Of a DNA stretch of 32,991 bases, positions 1 to 7,276 are shown one piece after another. Origin of the DNA: CAZRUA01 sp964603125 (GTDB lineage: Bacteria > Bacteroidota > Bacteroidia > B-17B0 > Aurantibacillaceae). Position 1 is the stretch's first letter; each line of letters begins with the position of its first letter. A model generated the notes under the pieces. The model was not told where the DNA came from and ran no database searches. It saw only the letters and a list, made by a program, of their open reading frames with translations. Both the position numbers and the translations under genes were made by a program. Location: the NCBI GenBank assembly GCA_964603125.1, contig CAZRUA010000031.1:1-32991 (forward strand), written 5' to 3'.

Positions 1-978
1 GGTAGTCCAGTATTATTTGAACACTTATTCTGGTTCTTAGGTCACCCTGAGGTATACATCGTATTATTACCAGCTTTAGGTATTACTTCTGAAATTATTT
101 CTACTAACTCACGTAAACCTATCTTCGGTTACCGTGCCATGATTGGTTCAATGTTAGCAATTGGTTTCTTATCGTTTATCGTATGGGGTCACCACATGTT
201 TATGACAGGTATGAATCCATTCTTAGGTTCGGTATTCGTATTTACAACTTTATTAATTGCTATACCATCTGCGGTAAAGGCATTTAACTACATCACTACT
301 TTATGGAAAGGTAATATCCAATATACTCCAGCAATGTTGTTCTCAGTTGGTTTAGTATCTTCTTTCATCACTGGTGGTGTAACAGGTATTATCTTAGCTG
401 ACTCTACTTTAGATATTACAGTGCATGATACATACTTTGTGGTAGCTCACTTCCACATTGTAATGGGTCTATCTGCTATCTTTGGTATGTTTGCAGGTGT
501 TTATCACTGGTTCCCTAAAATGTTCTTACGCATGATGAACAAGAAATTAGGTTATATCCACTTCTGGATAACTTTCGTTTCTGCGTATTGCGTTTTCTTC
601 CCAATGCACTTCTTGGGTATGAGTGGGGTTCCGCGTCGATACTACACAAACAGTAACTTCCCAATGTTTGATAATTTAGTTGATATTAATCAATTTGTTA
701 CTGTAGCGGCAATCATTGCAGCTTTAGCACAAGGTATCTTTATTATCAACTTCTTCTATAGCATGTTCCGTGGTGAAAAAGCTCCACAAAATCCATGGAA
801 TAGTAACACGTTAGAGTGGACTACTCCTGCAGGTAAACATATTCACGGTAACTGGCCAGGTGCATTACCAGTGGTTCACCGTTGGGCTTATGATTACAAC
901 AAGCCAGGTGCTGAAAAAGACTTCATCCCTCAAACTGTTCCATTAGGACCAGATGAGCATGATGGTGGCGAGCACTAA
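1..978 (+). CDS. ctaD: Cytochrome c oxidase subunit I, 5' truncated
   Basis: C-terminal 325 residues of the heme-copper oxidase catalytic subunit, which reduces oxygen to water in the inner membrane and pumps protons. The reading frame is open from base 1, so the N-terminal part lies outside the window. Visible active-site residues: the GHPEVY motif (His15/Tyr19 of the fragment, the CuB ligand and the crosslinked tyrosine of A-type oxidases), the His64-His65 pair (two more CuB ligands) in VWGHHMF, and His150/His152 in VAHFHIV (axial ligands of heme a3 and heme a). Several membrane helices follow, then a polar tail ending HDGGEH. Codon use is strongly biased (GGT, TTA, CCA, GTA), unlike neighbouring genes, as expected for a highly expressed respiratory gene. 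A strong terminator follows directly, so it is the last gene of its transcript. Confidence 0.97.
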   Translation, partial: GSPVLFEHLFWFLGHPEVYIVLLPALGITSEIISTNSRKPIFGYRAMIGSMLAIGFLSFIVWGHHMFMTGMNPFLGSVFVFTTLLIAIPSAVKAFNYITTLWKGNIQYTPAMLFSVGLVSSFITGGVTGIILADSTLDITVHDTYFVVAHFHIVMGLSAIFGMFAGVYHWFPKMFLRMMNKKLGYIHFWITFVSAYCVFFPMHFLGMSGVPRRYYTNSNFPMFDNLVDINQFVTVAAIIAALAQGIFIINFFYSMFRGEKAPQNPWNSNTLEWTTPAGKHIHGNWPGALPVVHRWAYDYNKPGAEKDFIPQTVPLGPDEHDGGEH

Positions 979-990
979 GAAATTAAAAAG

Positions 991-1016
991 CCCTTACAGC
1001 AATGTAGGGGTTTTTT
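991..1016 (+). terminator. Intrinsic terminator after ctaD
   Basis: An 8-bp stem (991-998 with 1003-1010, one G-T wobble), GCAA tetraloop, then six T. It lies 13 bases after the ctaD stop codon and precedes the next gene. Confidence 0.88.
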
Positions 1017-1038
1017 GTTGGATAGATTTTGATAGCCT

Positions 1039-1452
1039 ATGTTAAAGAAACTAGGATACTGGAAAATATATTTGATTGCGGCATTATCAACAGTTATTTT
1101 GCCAGGTATAACCTTAATTATTTTTTATGCCATTAATCCCAATGGCGATTTAAGGCTATATAAAAGGCTTGCTTGGCAAAATTGGTTTACCGAATTGCTC
1201 ATATTCTTGCCGATTTTTATTTACTACATAAAGCAGTTCAGAGGGGATAGTATACTTAGGATTATTCCTTTGTTTTTAACATTGGTATTAATGAGTTTAC
1301 TTTTGTTTTTATGGCAATCGTCAACACGTTTATATGAAGAGGATTTACGTTATTTAACAATACTTTTCATGTTTCACTTTAAGTGTATTGTAGTCAGCAA
1401 TTTGCTTGTATACATTGTATTAAGCATTGTTGTATTGAAGAAGGAAAGCTAA
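1039..1452 (+). CDS. Small integral membrane protein, unknown function
   Basis: 137 residues with about four hydrophobic segments (roughly residues 8-30, 48-64, 73-92 and 105-133) separated by short basic or acidic loops; the C-terminus is Lys/Glu rich. No catalytic motif or family signature that I recognise. ATG start, 87 bases after the ctaD stop and just behind the ctaD terminator, so it is probably expressed separately. Its ordinary codon use contrasts with the optimised ctaD. The prediction rests on the intact reading frame and the hydrophobicity pattern only. Confidence 0.6.
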   Translation: MLKKLGYWKIYLIAALSTVILPGITLIIFYAINPNGDLRLYKRLAWQNWFTELLIFLPIFIYYIKQFRGDSILRIIPLFLTLVLMSLLLFLWQSSTRLYEEDLRYLTILFMFHFKCIVVSNLLVYIVLSIVVLKKES

Positions 1453-1567
1453 ATAAGAGTTAAACTTTTATCCAATTATTTAAGGTAATACAAAGCTCAA
1501 TAAAGCTTCTTAATATAAATACTTGAAAAGTATTAGTTAATTAAAACGCTTTTAAATCTCGCTATAA

Positions 1568-3046
1568 TTAAAATCTAAAGCGCATAAAACCTGTGCTTAA
1601 AGATAACGTTGGTCCGTTTTGAGTAAAGAATGTTACTGCATCACGCGATGCTAAACCTGCTTCCCAAGTACCATCTTTAGCAATAAAAATAATACCTAGT
1701 GGCACCGAGTATTTGTAATTACCGCCTGTTATAAAGCCCGCTTGCAATTTAATCACTTTGGCAATGTAAATATCTCCACCAAAACCAATTAATGGCTTAT
1801 TAAGTTTGCCCGGTACATCTGATAACGGGAAAATACAATCAATACCTATTTCGGCAATTTTGTTTTTACCTAAAATTAAACTCGCGCCTGTACGAAACAC
1901 TCCTGGAAGTTTTATCGTTCTTTCTTGTTCTCCTTCTAACTTTAATAAACCGTTTTTACCAAAAATATCTCCTAACTGCGAAAACGGATTGTAGTTATTT
2001 AAACCCGCATTGGTTGTGCTATACACAAATGTATCTTTTACCGAATACAAATTTCCTTTCCATTTAATAGAACCTGCATTAATATAAGATGCGCCAATTT
2101 TCAAACGGTTTTTAATAATAATGTTTAAACCTAAGTCGAATCCCATACCACTACCTACTGATTTTGGTAAACCGCCCGATTGTTTTATTTGATTAGCTGC
2201 ATTAGCTGCTGTTCCGTAATCAACATTAAACGCTGGTGTTAGCGAGCTATACCCAGTTAACTGATCGTTCTCTGACTTTACATTGATTAATGCTAAACCT
2301 TGAAAATACTTTACACCAATACCGCCAAACATAGCAAAAGTACTATCGCCAAATATTTTTTTACCGTATGATAAGTTGTACTCACGCGTCCATGTCATAG
2401 TAATTTCTGAACCATTCAAAATTTTCGACATTAGCTTAGGTGCGTTGGTATAACCATTCACTACCATTTTCACGCTATCCGGACTCATGTTTTGGTAATT
2501 AGCAATGTTGGTTGAAACACCTAATGAGTTTACAATAGTTAAGGAATCAAACACGCTGGATGTTTTTCCTAAAAACAATAAATCGGCCGCTGTGTTTCCT
2601 AATTTTAAATAGGCTTGGTAACTATCGTTGATACGGAAACCAAAGCCACCTAATTTTTTTGTAATAAATGCTGCACCAAACGAACCCAAGTTAGCATTCA
2701 TGGTAAAACCCGTTAAGGTGAAATCCTTGGCAGCATCGCGCTTTTGTTGTATAGTGAAGTTTTGTCCTTTGTTAGTAATAAGGTCGTTTACCATTCCGCG
2801 CAACTCGGTTTTAGAAAGCGCTTGAGAATAAACCGAACCTGTAAACTCAGCAAAACCCATGGTGAATTTCTTTTTGGTGTAGCGGTAGTCCCAACCCAAG
2901 TTTGCAGGGTTAATGCTGGTTGCTTGGTAGTCGGTTGCGAAGGTTGTAGCGCCACCATGACCTGTATTGCAAAACGAGCTTAACTCATATTGTGAGAAAG
3001 CTGATACGGATAGTAAGCTTGCAATAGAAAGTAGAAATAATCTCAT
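1568..3046 (-). CDS. DUF5723-like outer-membrane beta-barrel protein
   Basis: 492 residues. A signal peptide (about residues 1-18, ending AFSQ) is followed by a short region with the sequence TSINPANLG, which resembles the NPA start of OmpP1/PorV-like and DUF5723 barrels, then alternating amphipathic strands rich in Gly, Tyr and Phe, and a C-terminus of FMRFRF, an aromatic-ending terminal strand typical of outer-membrane barrels. Middle sections such as GGIGVKYFQG and GSGMGFDLGLN fit transmembrane strands. The family is widespread in Bacteroidota; no biochemical role is established that I know of. Monocistronic by context: the next minus-strand gene upstream ends in its own terminator. Confidence 0.8.
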   Translation of the reverse strand: MRLFLLSIASLLSVSAFSQYELSSFCNTGHGGATTFATDYQATSINPANLGWDYRYTKKKFTMGFAEFTGSVYSQALSKTELRGMVNDLITNKGQNFTIQQKRDAAKDFTLTGFTMNANLGSFGAAFITKKLGGFGFRINDSYQAYLKLGNTAADLLFLGKTSSVFDSLTIVNSLGVSTNIANYQNMSPDSVKMVVNGYTNAPKLMSKILNGSEITMTWTREYNLSYGKKIFGDSTFAMFGGIGVKYFQGLALINVKSENDQLTGYSSLTPAFNVDYGTAANAANQIKQSGGLPKSVGSGMGFDLGLNIIIKNRLKIGASYINAGSIKWKGNLYSVKDTFVYSTTNAGLNNYNPFSQLGDIFGKNGLLKLEGEQERTIKLPGVFRTGASLILGKNKIAEIGIDCIFPLSDVPGKLNKPLIGFGGDIYIAKVIKLQAGFITGGNYKYSVPLGIIFIAKDGTWEAGLASRDAVTFFTQNGPTLSLSTGFMRFRF

Positions 3047-3254
3047 AGGTTTTATTTTGTGATTAAAAATAATAAATTTTTTTGTGTCGGCAAATACCGT
3101 GTTTTGTTTTAATTGGTGCGTAAAGGTGTTTGTTGAAGTGAAATGATATTTTATTTTTCAATTGTACTTTTTGCCATTGCTCAGGGAAAATTTGGTAACC
3201 CGTGGGTGCTGGTTCAGGAAACCTTGTTTCAGATATTCTTGTTAGCGTCGGAAA

Positions 3255-3282
3255 TAAAAAAAACCTCCCCATTACGAGAAGG
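3255..3282 (-). terminator. Intrinsic terminator of the T9SS cargo gene
   Basis: Read on the minus strand: a 7-bp stem with two G-T wobbles (3276-3282 with 3264-3270), a 5-base loop, then a run of about nine T (3263-3255). It sits 28 bases beyond the stop codon of the gene at 3311-4150. The remainder of 3047-3310 shows no convincing gene. Confidence 0.7.
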
Positions 3283-3310
3283 ATTTTTGATTGAAATCTT
3301 AATAATTAAT

Positions 3311-4150
3311 CTACTCCACAATCACTATTTTTTTTACATCTACCTTTTTTCCTTGTATTAATTGCAAGTAATACACGCCTGGTTTTATTCCGTTAATATT
3401 TAACGACTTATTTAAATTATCTTGACTATCTATTACCTTTTCTTTCAACACTACTTTACCTTGCTCATCAAAAAGATTAATAATCAATTCATCCTTAGAA
3501 TTGCCTTTGTAACTAATATTAATACTTTCCTTTGCTGGAACTGGGCTAACTTTTAAATCCTCGAAAGATTTACCCTGCGTTTTAGAAATAGTACTTGGTA
3601 ATTTTGACGAAGAATTTACATCATCAATTAGTATTTCTTTCATTACAAGTACAGTTACTGTTTTAGAGTTAGAACTAGAAGAAGTTTGAATATCTTGCGT
3701 TATTTTCTTTATTTCAGCATCAATATCTTCTTCATTCCCTTCCATTTTTTTAATGATAACATTTGCGCCTTGAGTATTTGTAGTGGTAATATTTCCATTC
3801 TCATCTACAATAACAGTAATATTGGCATCAGAAATATTACTCGAATCCAAACTATAACTAAAGGAACTTGAGCTATCGCTTTCTATATGCTTATTAATGA
3901 TAATTTTCTTAGGGCCATTAGTTGAAGTTGAATTTATGCTTACTTCATTATTCAAACCCATGCGCGTCAAAAAATCATCAATCTCTTGTTGGCTCGAACC
4001 TTCATAACAAGAATCTACCTTGGTAATTGCACCGTTCTCGTTTTTATCAATCTTAATACACACTTTAAATTTTGAAGTTGAACCTTGTGCTACAGCTAAA
4101 CTGCCTATGCTTAATAAGCTCGCAGTTACAATGGAATAAATTGCTTTCAT
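3311..4150 (-). CDS. Secreted T9SS type A sorting-domain protein
   Basis: 279 residues. Signal peptide about 1-22 (MKAIYSIVTASLLSIG then LAVAQG). The middle (about 25-195) is low-complexity, Ser/Asn/Asp/Ile rich, with repeated short beta-like stretches (KKIIINKHI, ANITVIVDENGN, SKTVTVLVMKEI) and no recognised domain. The last ~80 residues form a type A T9SS C-terminal sorting domain: it opens with KVSPVPAKESINIS and ends with NGIKPGVYYLQLIQ and KKIVIVE. The product is therefore exported through the outer membrane and probably attached to the cell surface or released. It is divergent from the sensor kinase at 4262 with a 111-bp shared regulatory region carrying an operator-like repeat array, so I infer that it is a target of that two-component system. 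Own terminator downstream. Confidence 0.85.
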   Translation of the reverse strand: MKAIYSIVTASLLSIGSLAVAQGSTSKFKVCIKIDKNENGAITKVDSCYEGSSQQEIDDFLTRMGLNNEVSINSTSTNGPKKIIINKHIESDSSSSFSYSLDSSNISDANITVIVDENGNITTTNTQGANVIIKKMEGNEEDIDAEIKKITQDIQTSSSSNSKTVTVLVMKEILIDDVNSSSKLPSTISKTQGKSFEDLKVSPVPAKESINISYKGNSKDELIINLFDEQGKVVLKEKVIDSQDNLNKSLNINGIKPGVYYLQLIQGKKVDVKKIVIVE

Positions 4151-4178
4151 TTTTTTTTAGTTTATAAAGTTTATGATA

Positions 4179-4186
4179 CAAAAGTA
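4179..4186 (-). promoter_or_regulatory. Probable -7 box for the T9SS cargo gene
   Basis: On the minus strand the bases read TACTTTTG, an exact match to the Bacteroidota -7 consensus TAnnTTTG, about 29 bases before the ATG at 4150. No good -33 TTTG is found at the usual 18-21 base spacing (a TTTTG lies only 15 bases away), which suits a promoter that needs an activator bound at the GTTAA repeats just upstream. Confidence 0.55.
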
Positions 4187-4208
4187 TTTGCAACACAAGC
4201 TCAAAAGA

Positions 4209-4247
4209 GTTAATCAGAAGTTAAAACACGTTAAAGAAAAGTTAAAG
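4209..4247. promoter_or_regulatory. Four GTTAA direct repeats, candidate OmpR-type operator
   Basis: GTTAA occurs at 4209, 4220, 4230 and 4241, that is at spacings of 11, 10 and 11 bp, one helical turn each. Tandem direct repeats with this period are the usual binding-site layout of OmpR/PhoB-family response regulators, and such a regulator is encoded by this operon (5772-6482). The array lies upstream of both the divergent T9SS cargo gene and the kinase gene, in the position an activator would occupy. The link to this particular regulator is inference. Confidence 0.5.
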
Positions 4248-4261
4248 TCAAATTTTGAACT

Positions 4262-5779
4262 GTGGTTTACTTTATATTTGTTCCTGTGAACCTAAAAAAG
4301 TCAAAAGTATTAATCGTTTCATTTGCAATTATTTTATTGGGAATAATTGGAGTTCAATTGTATTGGATGAAAACCGCACTAGACGTAAGAAGGAAGCAAT
4401 TTGATGACGCCGTTTTTAGTTCATTACAAAATCTATCGAACCAAATGGAGCAAAAAGAAAATATTCTTTTAATTAATCAGGTTAGTGAGATTGATTCGAT
4501 GGACAACTTGAAGCAAAATCAAAAAACTGTTAAAATAATTACCAAAACAAAAAATACAAAGGAGATTAGAAGCAGTTATTCCTTCAGTGTAAAAAATGAT
4601 TCTGTTTCAGTTGAGATTGAGAGTAACGATAAAAACAATGTTGAATTCGTAAATAGCGACACTATTATAAATGACAAGCAAATAATAGATAATAAATTGT
4701 CGAAAGTAAAAGTCTTAATCAATAAGATAATTGGAGCTGAAAATAAAGACCTGTTTAAAATAGATGTAAATGCAATAAAAAAGGATCTGGCAGCTAATCT
4801 TTACAAAAACAATATTGAAACAAATTTTGAGTTTGCCATAAATGAAAACAACAAAACCACTTTTGTGTCAGACTCTATTCGCATAAATGATATTTTAGCA
4901 TCAAACTATCAAACAAAAATATTTCCTGTAGATATTTTAAATAGAAACATAAGTATCGCCGTGTTTTTCCCGTCAAAAACCTCCTATTTACTTTCAAATA
5001 CAATTTGGGTAATACTCATACTATTTGTATTTGTTGTAGTATTGTTTTCTATCTTTTACATCACCCTTAACAATTATAACAAGCAAAAAAAATTAAACGA
5101 AATTAAATCCGACTTCATTAACAATATGAGTCACGAACTTAAAACACCTCTAGCAACTATTCAGCTCGCATCGGCTATAATAAATCAATCAGCAAAGCCT
5201 GATCAGGAGCAAATAAAAAATATGGCGCAAACCATAAAAGATCAAAGTCGGAAAATTGATAAGGACATCAAAAATATTTTGCAACAAGCTGTATTAGAAA
5301 ATAGAAATGATATTCAACCACAGCTTGTTTTAACTGATGCGGTTACATTTATTAAAAACTGCATACAGCAAGTTGAATTGATAGCTCAAGAGAAAAAGAT
5401 TAGCATTGTTTTAAATGCAAGCAAGTATTTTAACTTTAGAGTAGATGTGAATTTAATGCAACAAGCAATAATTAATTTGCTTGATAACGCCATTAAATAC
5501 TCTTCGGGCAACTCAGAAGTAACCGTTGATTTAAATCAATCACAAACAACAACAATAAAAGTATCCGACAAAGGTTGCGGAATGGAGAAGGAGGATTTGC
5601 AACATATTTTTGAGAAATTTTATAGGGTAGGGAAGGGCAATATACACGATAACAAGGGTTTTGGCTTGGGTTTAAATATTGTTAAACAAATTGTGGAATT
5701 GCACAAAGGGACGATAAAAGCGGAATCAAAACTAAAAGAGGGTACTTGTATTACCATTGAATTACCGAATAATGAATAA
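4262..5779 (+). CDS. Sensor histidine kinase, HisKA class
   Basis: 505 residues. Membrane helix at about 14-34, a periplasmic sensor region of about 200 residues with no recognised fold (charged, Asn/Lys rich), a second helix at about 242-268, then a HisKA dimerisation domain with phospho-acceptor His291 in MSHELKTPLA, and a HATPase_c domain with N box (NLLDNAIKYS, about 404), G1 (DKGCGM, about 438) and G2 (GFGLGLNIV, about 468). No HAMP domain is evident between helix 2 and HisKA. Architecture resembles RprX-like kinases of Bacteroidota. The frame begins with GTG at 4262, directly after an in-frame stop; a second GTG at 4286 would give MNLKKSK right before helix 1 and is equally credible. 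It overlaps the regulator gene by 8 bases, so the two are translationally coupled. Confidence 0.93.
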   Translation: MVYFIFVPVNLKKSKVLIVSFAIILLGIIGVQLYWMKTALDVRRKQFDDAVFSSLQNLSNQMEQKENILLINQVSEIDSMDNLKQNQKTVKIITKTKNTKEIRSSYSFSVKNDSVSVEIESNDKNNVEFVNSDTIINDKQIIDNKLSKVKVLINKIIGAENKDLFKIDVNAIKKDLAANLYKNNIETNFEFAINENNKTTFVSDSIRINDILASNYQTKIFPVDILNRNISIAVFFPSKTSYLLSNTIWVILILFVFVVVLFSIFYITLNNYNKQKKLNEIKSDFINNMSHELKTPLATIQLASAIINQSAKPDQEQIKNMAQTIKDQSRKIDKDIKNILQQAVLENRNDIQPQLVLTDAVTFIKNCIQQVELIAQEKKISIVLNASKYFNFRVDVNLMQQAIINLLDNAIKYSSGNSEVTVDLNQSQTTTIKVSDKGCGMEKEDLQHIFEKFYRVGKGNIHDNKGFGLGLNIVKQIVELHKGTIKAESKLKEGTCITIELPNNE

Positions 5780-6482
5780 ACTTAAATCTAAAATACTATT
5801 AGCCGAAGATGATTTAATGTTTGGTGAAGTTTTAAAAAGTTACTTAGAAATGAATGACTTTGAGGTAACATGGTGTAAAAACGGCATTGAAGCTTTTAAA
5901 ACTTTTCATAATTCAAAGAGTTGGTCGATTTGCTTATTAGACGTGATGATGCCCGAAATGGATGGATTTACATTAGCAACTGAAATGAGGAAATTAAACC
6001 AAAACGTTCCTTTATTTTTCCTTACAGCTAAAACACTTAAGGAAGATGTTTTAAAAGGATATAAATGCGGGGCGGATGATTACATACTTAAGCCATTTGA
6101 TGCTGAAGTGCTTAAGTATAAAATTACTGCGATACAACAAAGATTAAATCAAAGCATAACACCTCAACAGGCAGATGAATTTTCTCTTGGTAAATTTACT
6201 TTCAATTATTCAACTCGATTGTTAATCAGCCAAAGCACCAAAACGCAACTATCTCCTAAAGAATCAGAATTATTAAAACTACTTTGCTTATACAAAAACA
6301 ATCTATTGCCGAGGGAAATAGCTCTTAAAAATATATGGGAAAATGACGACTACTTTAATGCGCGAAGCATGGACGTATATATTGCCAAGCTTCGCAAGCA
6401 TTTAAAAGAAGATACTCAAATTGAAATTGTGAGTATTCACGGAAAAGGTTTTCGGTTAAGTGATGAATTAATTAGCTTATAG
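5772..6482 (+). CDS. OmpR-family response regulator
   Basis: 236 residues from the ATG at 5772; an earlier in-frame TTG at 5757 is less likely because the ATG version starts at the normal receiver N-terminus (KILLAEDD). Receiver domain about 6-120 with acidic pocket EDD, phospho-acceptor Asp57 (CLLDVMMPEMDG), Thr85 and Lys107 (YILKPFD). Winged-helix DNA-binding domain about 135-235, with the recognition-helix region RSMDVYIAKLRKHL and the wing motif HGKGFRL. Together with the preceding kinase it forms a complete phosphorelay. Predicted to bind tandem direct repeats about 10-11 bp apart, which are present at 4209-4247. Its 3' end overlaps the convergent P-loop gene by 6 bases. Confidence 0.95.
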   Translation: MNKLKSKILLAEDDLMFGEVLKSYLEMNDFEVTWCKNGIEAFKTFHNSKSWSICLLDVMMPEMDGFTLATEMRKLNQNVPLFFLTAKTLKEDVLKGYKCGADDYILKPFDAEVLKYKITAIQQRLNQSITPQQADEFSLGKFTFNYSTRLLISQSTKTQLSPKESELLKLLCLYKNNLLPREIALKNIWENDDYFNARSMDVYIAKLRKHLKEDTQIEIVSIHGKGFRLSDELISL

Positions 6483-6914
6483 CAAATCATCAATTATACC
6501 CAAAATATTGTTGGCCTGATTAAAATTACTTTCAATTTGCTTATAGCTGTCATTGTAAGCCTTTTTATCGATATAAAGGTGGTGATAGTCTCCAAATTCC
6601 TTAATAGCTTTATTAACGTATCTAGGCGACATGTCGGATGTTCGGCAAGCGCAAATACAAATGCTGCAATTAGCCTTTGCTAGACCATTTAAACTATCTT
6701 GCAAAGCATCATAACTATCTCCTGAACTCGAAACACCTATTAGGCGACCATGTTTTGAGAAAATGGCTGCAAAATCACCACCATCTTGATTGTATGTAGT
6801 GCTTATTTGTACATAGTTATTTTGCATTAACAGGTTATGCAAAATTTTAATTGTTGTTGTTTTTCCTGTGCTTGTTTTGCCTCTTAAAGCAACGATTGTT
6901 TTTACATTTTCCAT
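6477..6914 (-). CDS. Small P-loop NTP-binding protein, unknown function
   Basis: 145 residues. Residues about 8-22 contain a clear Walker A (GKTSTGKTTT) at the end of a hydrophobic strand (TIVAL), so it should bind ATP or GTP. A second hydrophobic strand (about 83-89) is followed by CRTSDMSPRYV and could stand in for a Walker B strand, but it lacks the usual Asp. Two cysteines there (ICICAC) are unusual. No signal peptide or membrane helix: cytoplasmic. Too short for most kinases or AAA+ proteins; could be a single-domain nucleotide kinase-like or G-protein-like protein. Ends tail to tail with the response regulator gene (6-base overlap, no terminator between). The upstream DNA carries a striking repeat array. 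Confidence 0.75.
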   Translation of the reverse strand: MENVKTIVALRGKTSTGKTTTIKILHNLLMQNNYVQISTTYNQDGGDFAAIFSKHGRLIGVSSSGDSYDALQDSLNGLAKANCSICICACRTSDMSPRYVNKAIKEFGDYHHLYIDKKAYNDSYKQIESNFNQANNILGIIDDLL

Positions 6915-6942
6915 AGTGATAGTTTTTTATCGTTCAGTTTTT

Positions 6943-6950
6943 CAAACTTA
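6943..6950 (-). promoter_or_regulatory. Probable -7 box of the P-loop gene
   Basis: TAAGTTTG on the minus strand matches TAnnTTTG exactly, about 29 bases before the ATG at 6914. A -33 TTTG is absent (only a T run is present), and the repeat array begins just upstream of where the -33 element would be. Confidence 0.45.
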
Positions 6951-6976
6951 TAAAATGGAAATAAGAAAAAAAATAC

Positions 6977-7062
6977 GTAGTACTACCTGATTTTAACCAA
7001 GTAGTACTACTTGGTTTTAAGCAAGTAGTTAAGCAAGTAGTTTCAGGTAGTAGTACTTGCTT
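6977..7062. repeat. Dense palindromic/direct repeat array with 12-bp lattice
   Basis: The 362-bp gap 6915-7276 has no gene but holds this array. Seen directly: a perfect 22-bp palindrome at 6995-7016 centred on AGTACT; a 10-bp palindrome GTAGTACTAC at 6977-6986; the 12-mer TTAAGCAAGTAG twice in tandem (7017-7028, 7029-7040) and once with a single change (TTAACCAAGTAG, 6993-7004); outer inverted arms 6978-6990 and 7043-7055 (12 of 13 matching); and AAGCAAGTA at 7031-7039 facing its complement at 7054-7062. GTAG cores fall at 6977, 7001, 7025 and 7037, multiples of 12 bp apart. Candidates: multi-site operator for the P-loop gene, an iteron-like protein-binding array, or a small mobile palindromic element. 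Confidence 0.85.
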
Positions 7063-7130
7063 TTAGAGATTAAATAATAAGTGATGTATTGTTAAAACGA
7101 CCGTCAATTAAGGGTTTTGAAGTATATACA

Positions 7131-7168
7131 AAAACAAAGGGAGAAAACCACTCGGCCTCTCCCTTGTT
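7131..7168 (-). terminator. Intrinsic terminator of the Omp28 lipoprotein operon
   Basis: Minus-strand hairpin: 7158-7168 pairs with 7133-7144 (11 bp with one bulged base), followed by TTTTTG. It lies about 110 bases past the stop codon of the gene ending at 7277 and closes the four-gene envelope run. Confidence 0.75.
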
Positions 7169-7276
7169 AAATTTTTCCAAATCTCAATTTTATTTTATTA
7201 AAACACCCATTTTGAAGAAAAAGCTCTTTACTTCATTTTCGGCGTATTTCACGACTAAAGCAAAGCCCTATATAAA

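Noticed and set aside
1500..1567. Inverted repeat AATACTT/AAGTATT near 1520-1536 as a terminator
   Set aside because: Only 7 A/T-rich pairs with a 3-base loop and no T run; likely chance in AT-rich DNA.
3063..3361. Short open frames on both strands in the 3047-3310 gap
   Set aside because: No start context, family resemblance or sensible composition; one covers the terminator at 3255-3282 and runs into the T9SS cargo gene.
3311..5779. Similarity between the secreted protein's middle region and the kinase's periplasmic sensor (both with SSYSFS/SSFSYS-like segments)
   Set aside because: Short, low-complexity resemblance in Ser/Asn-rich sequence; not enough to claim ligand mimicry or common origin.
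6977..7062. CRISPR array
   Set aside because: Units are 12 bp, adjacent or inverted, with no unique spacers of constant length and no cas genes nearby.
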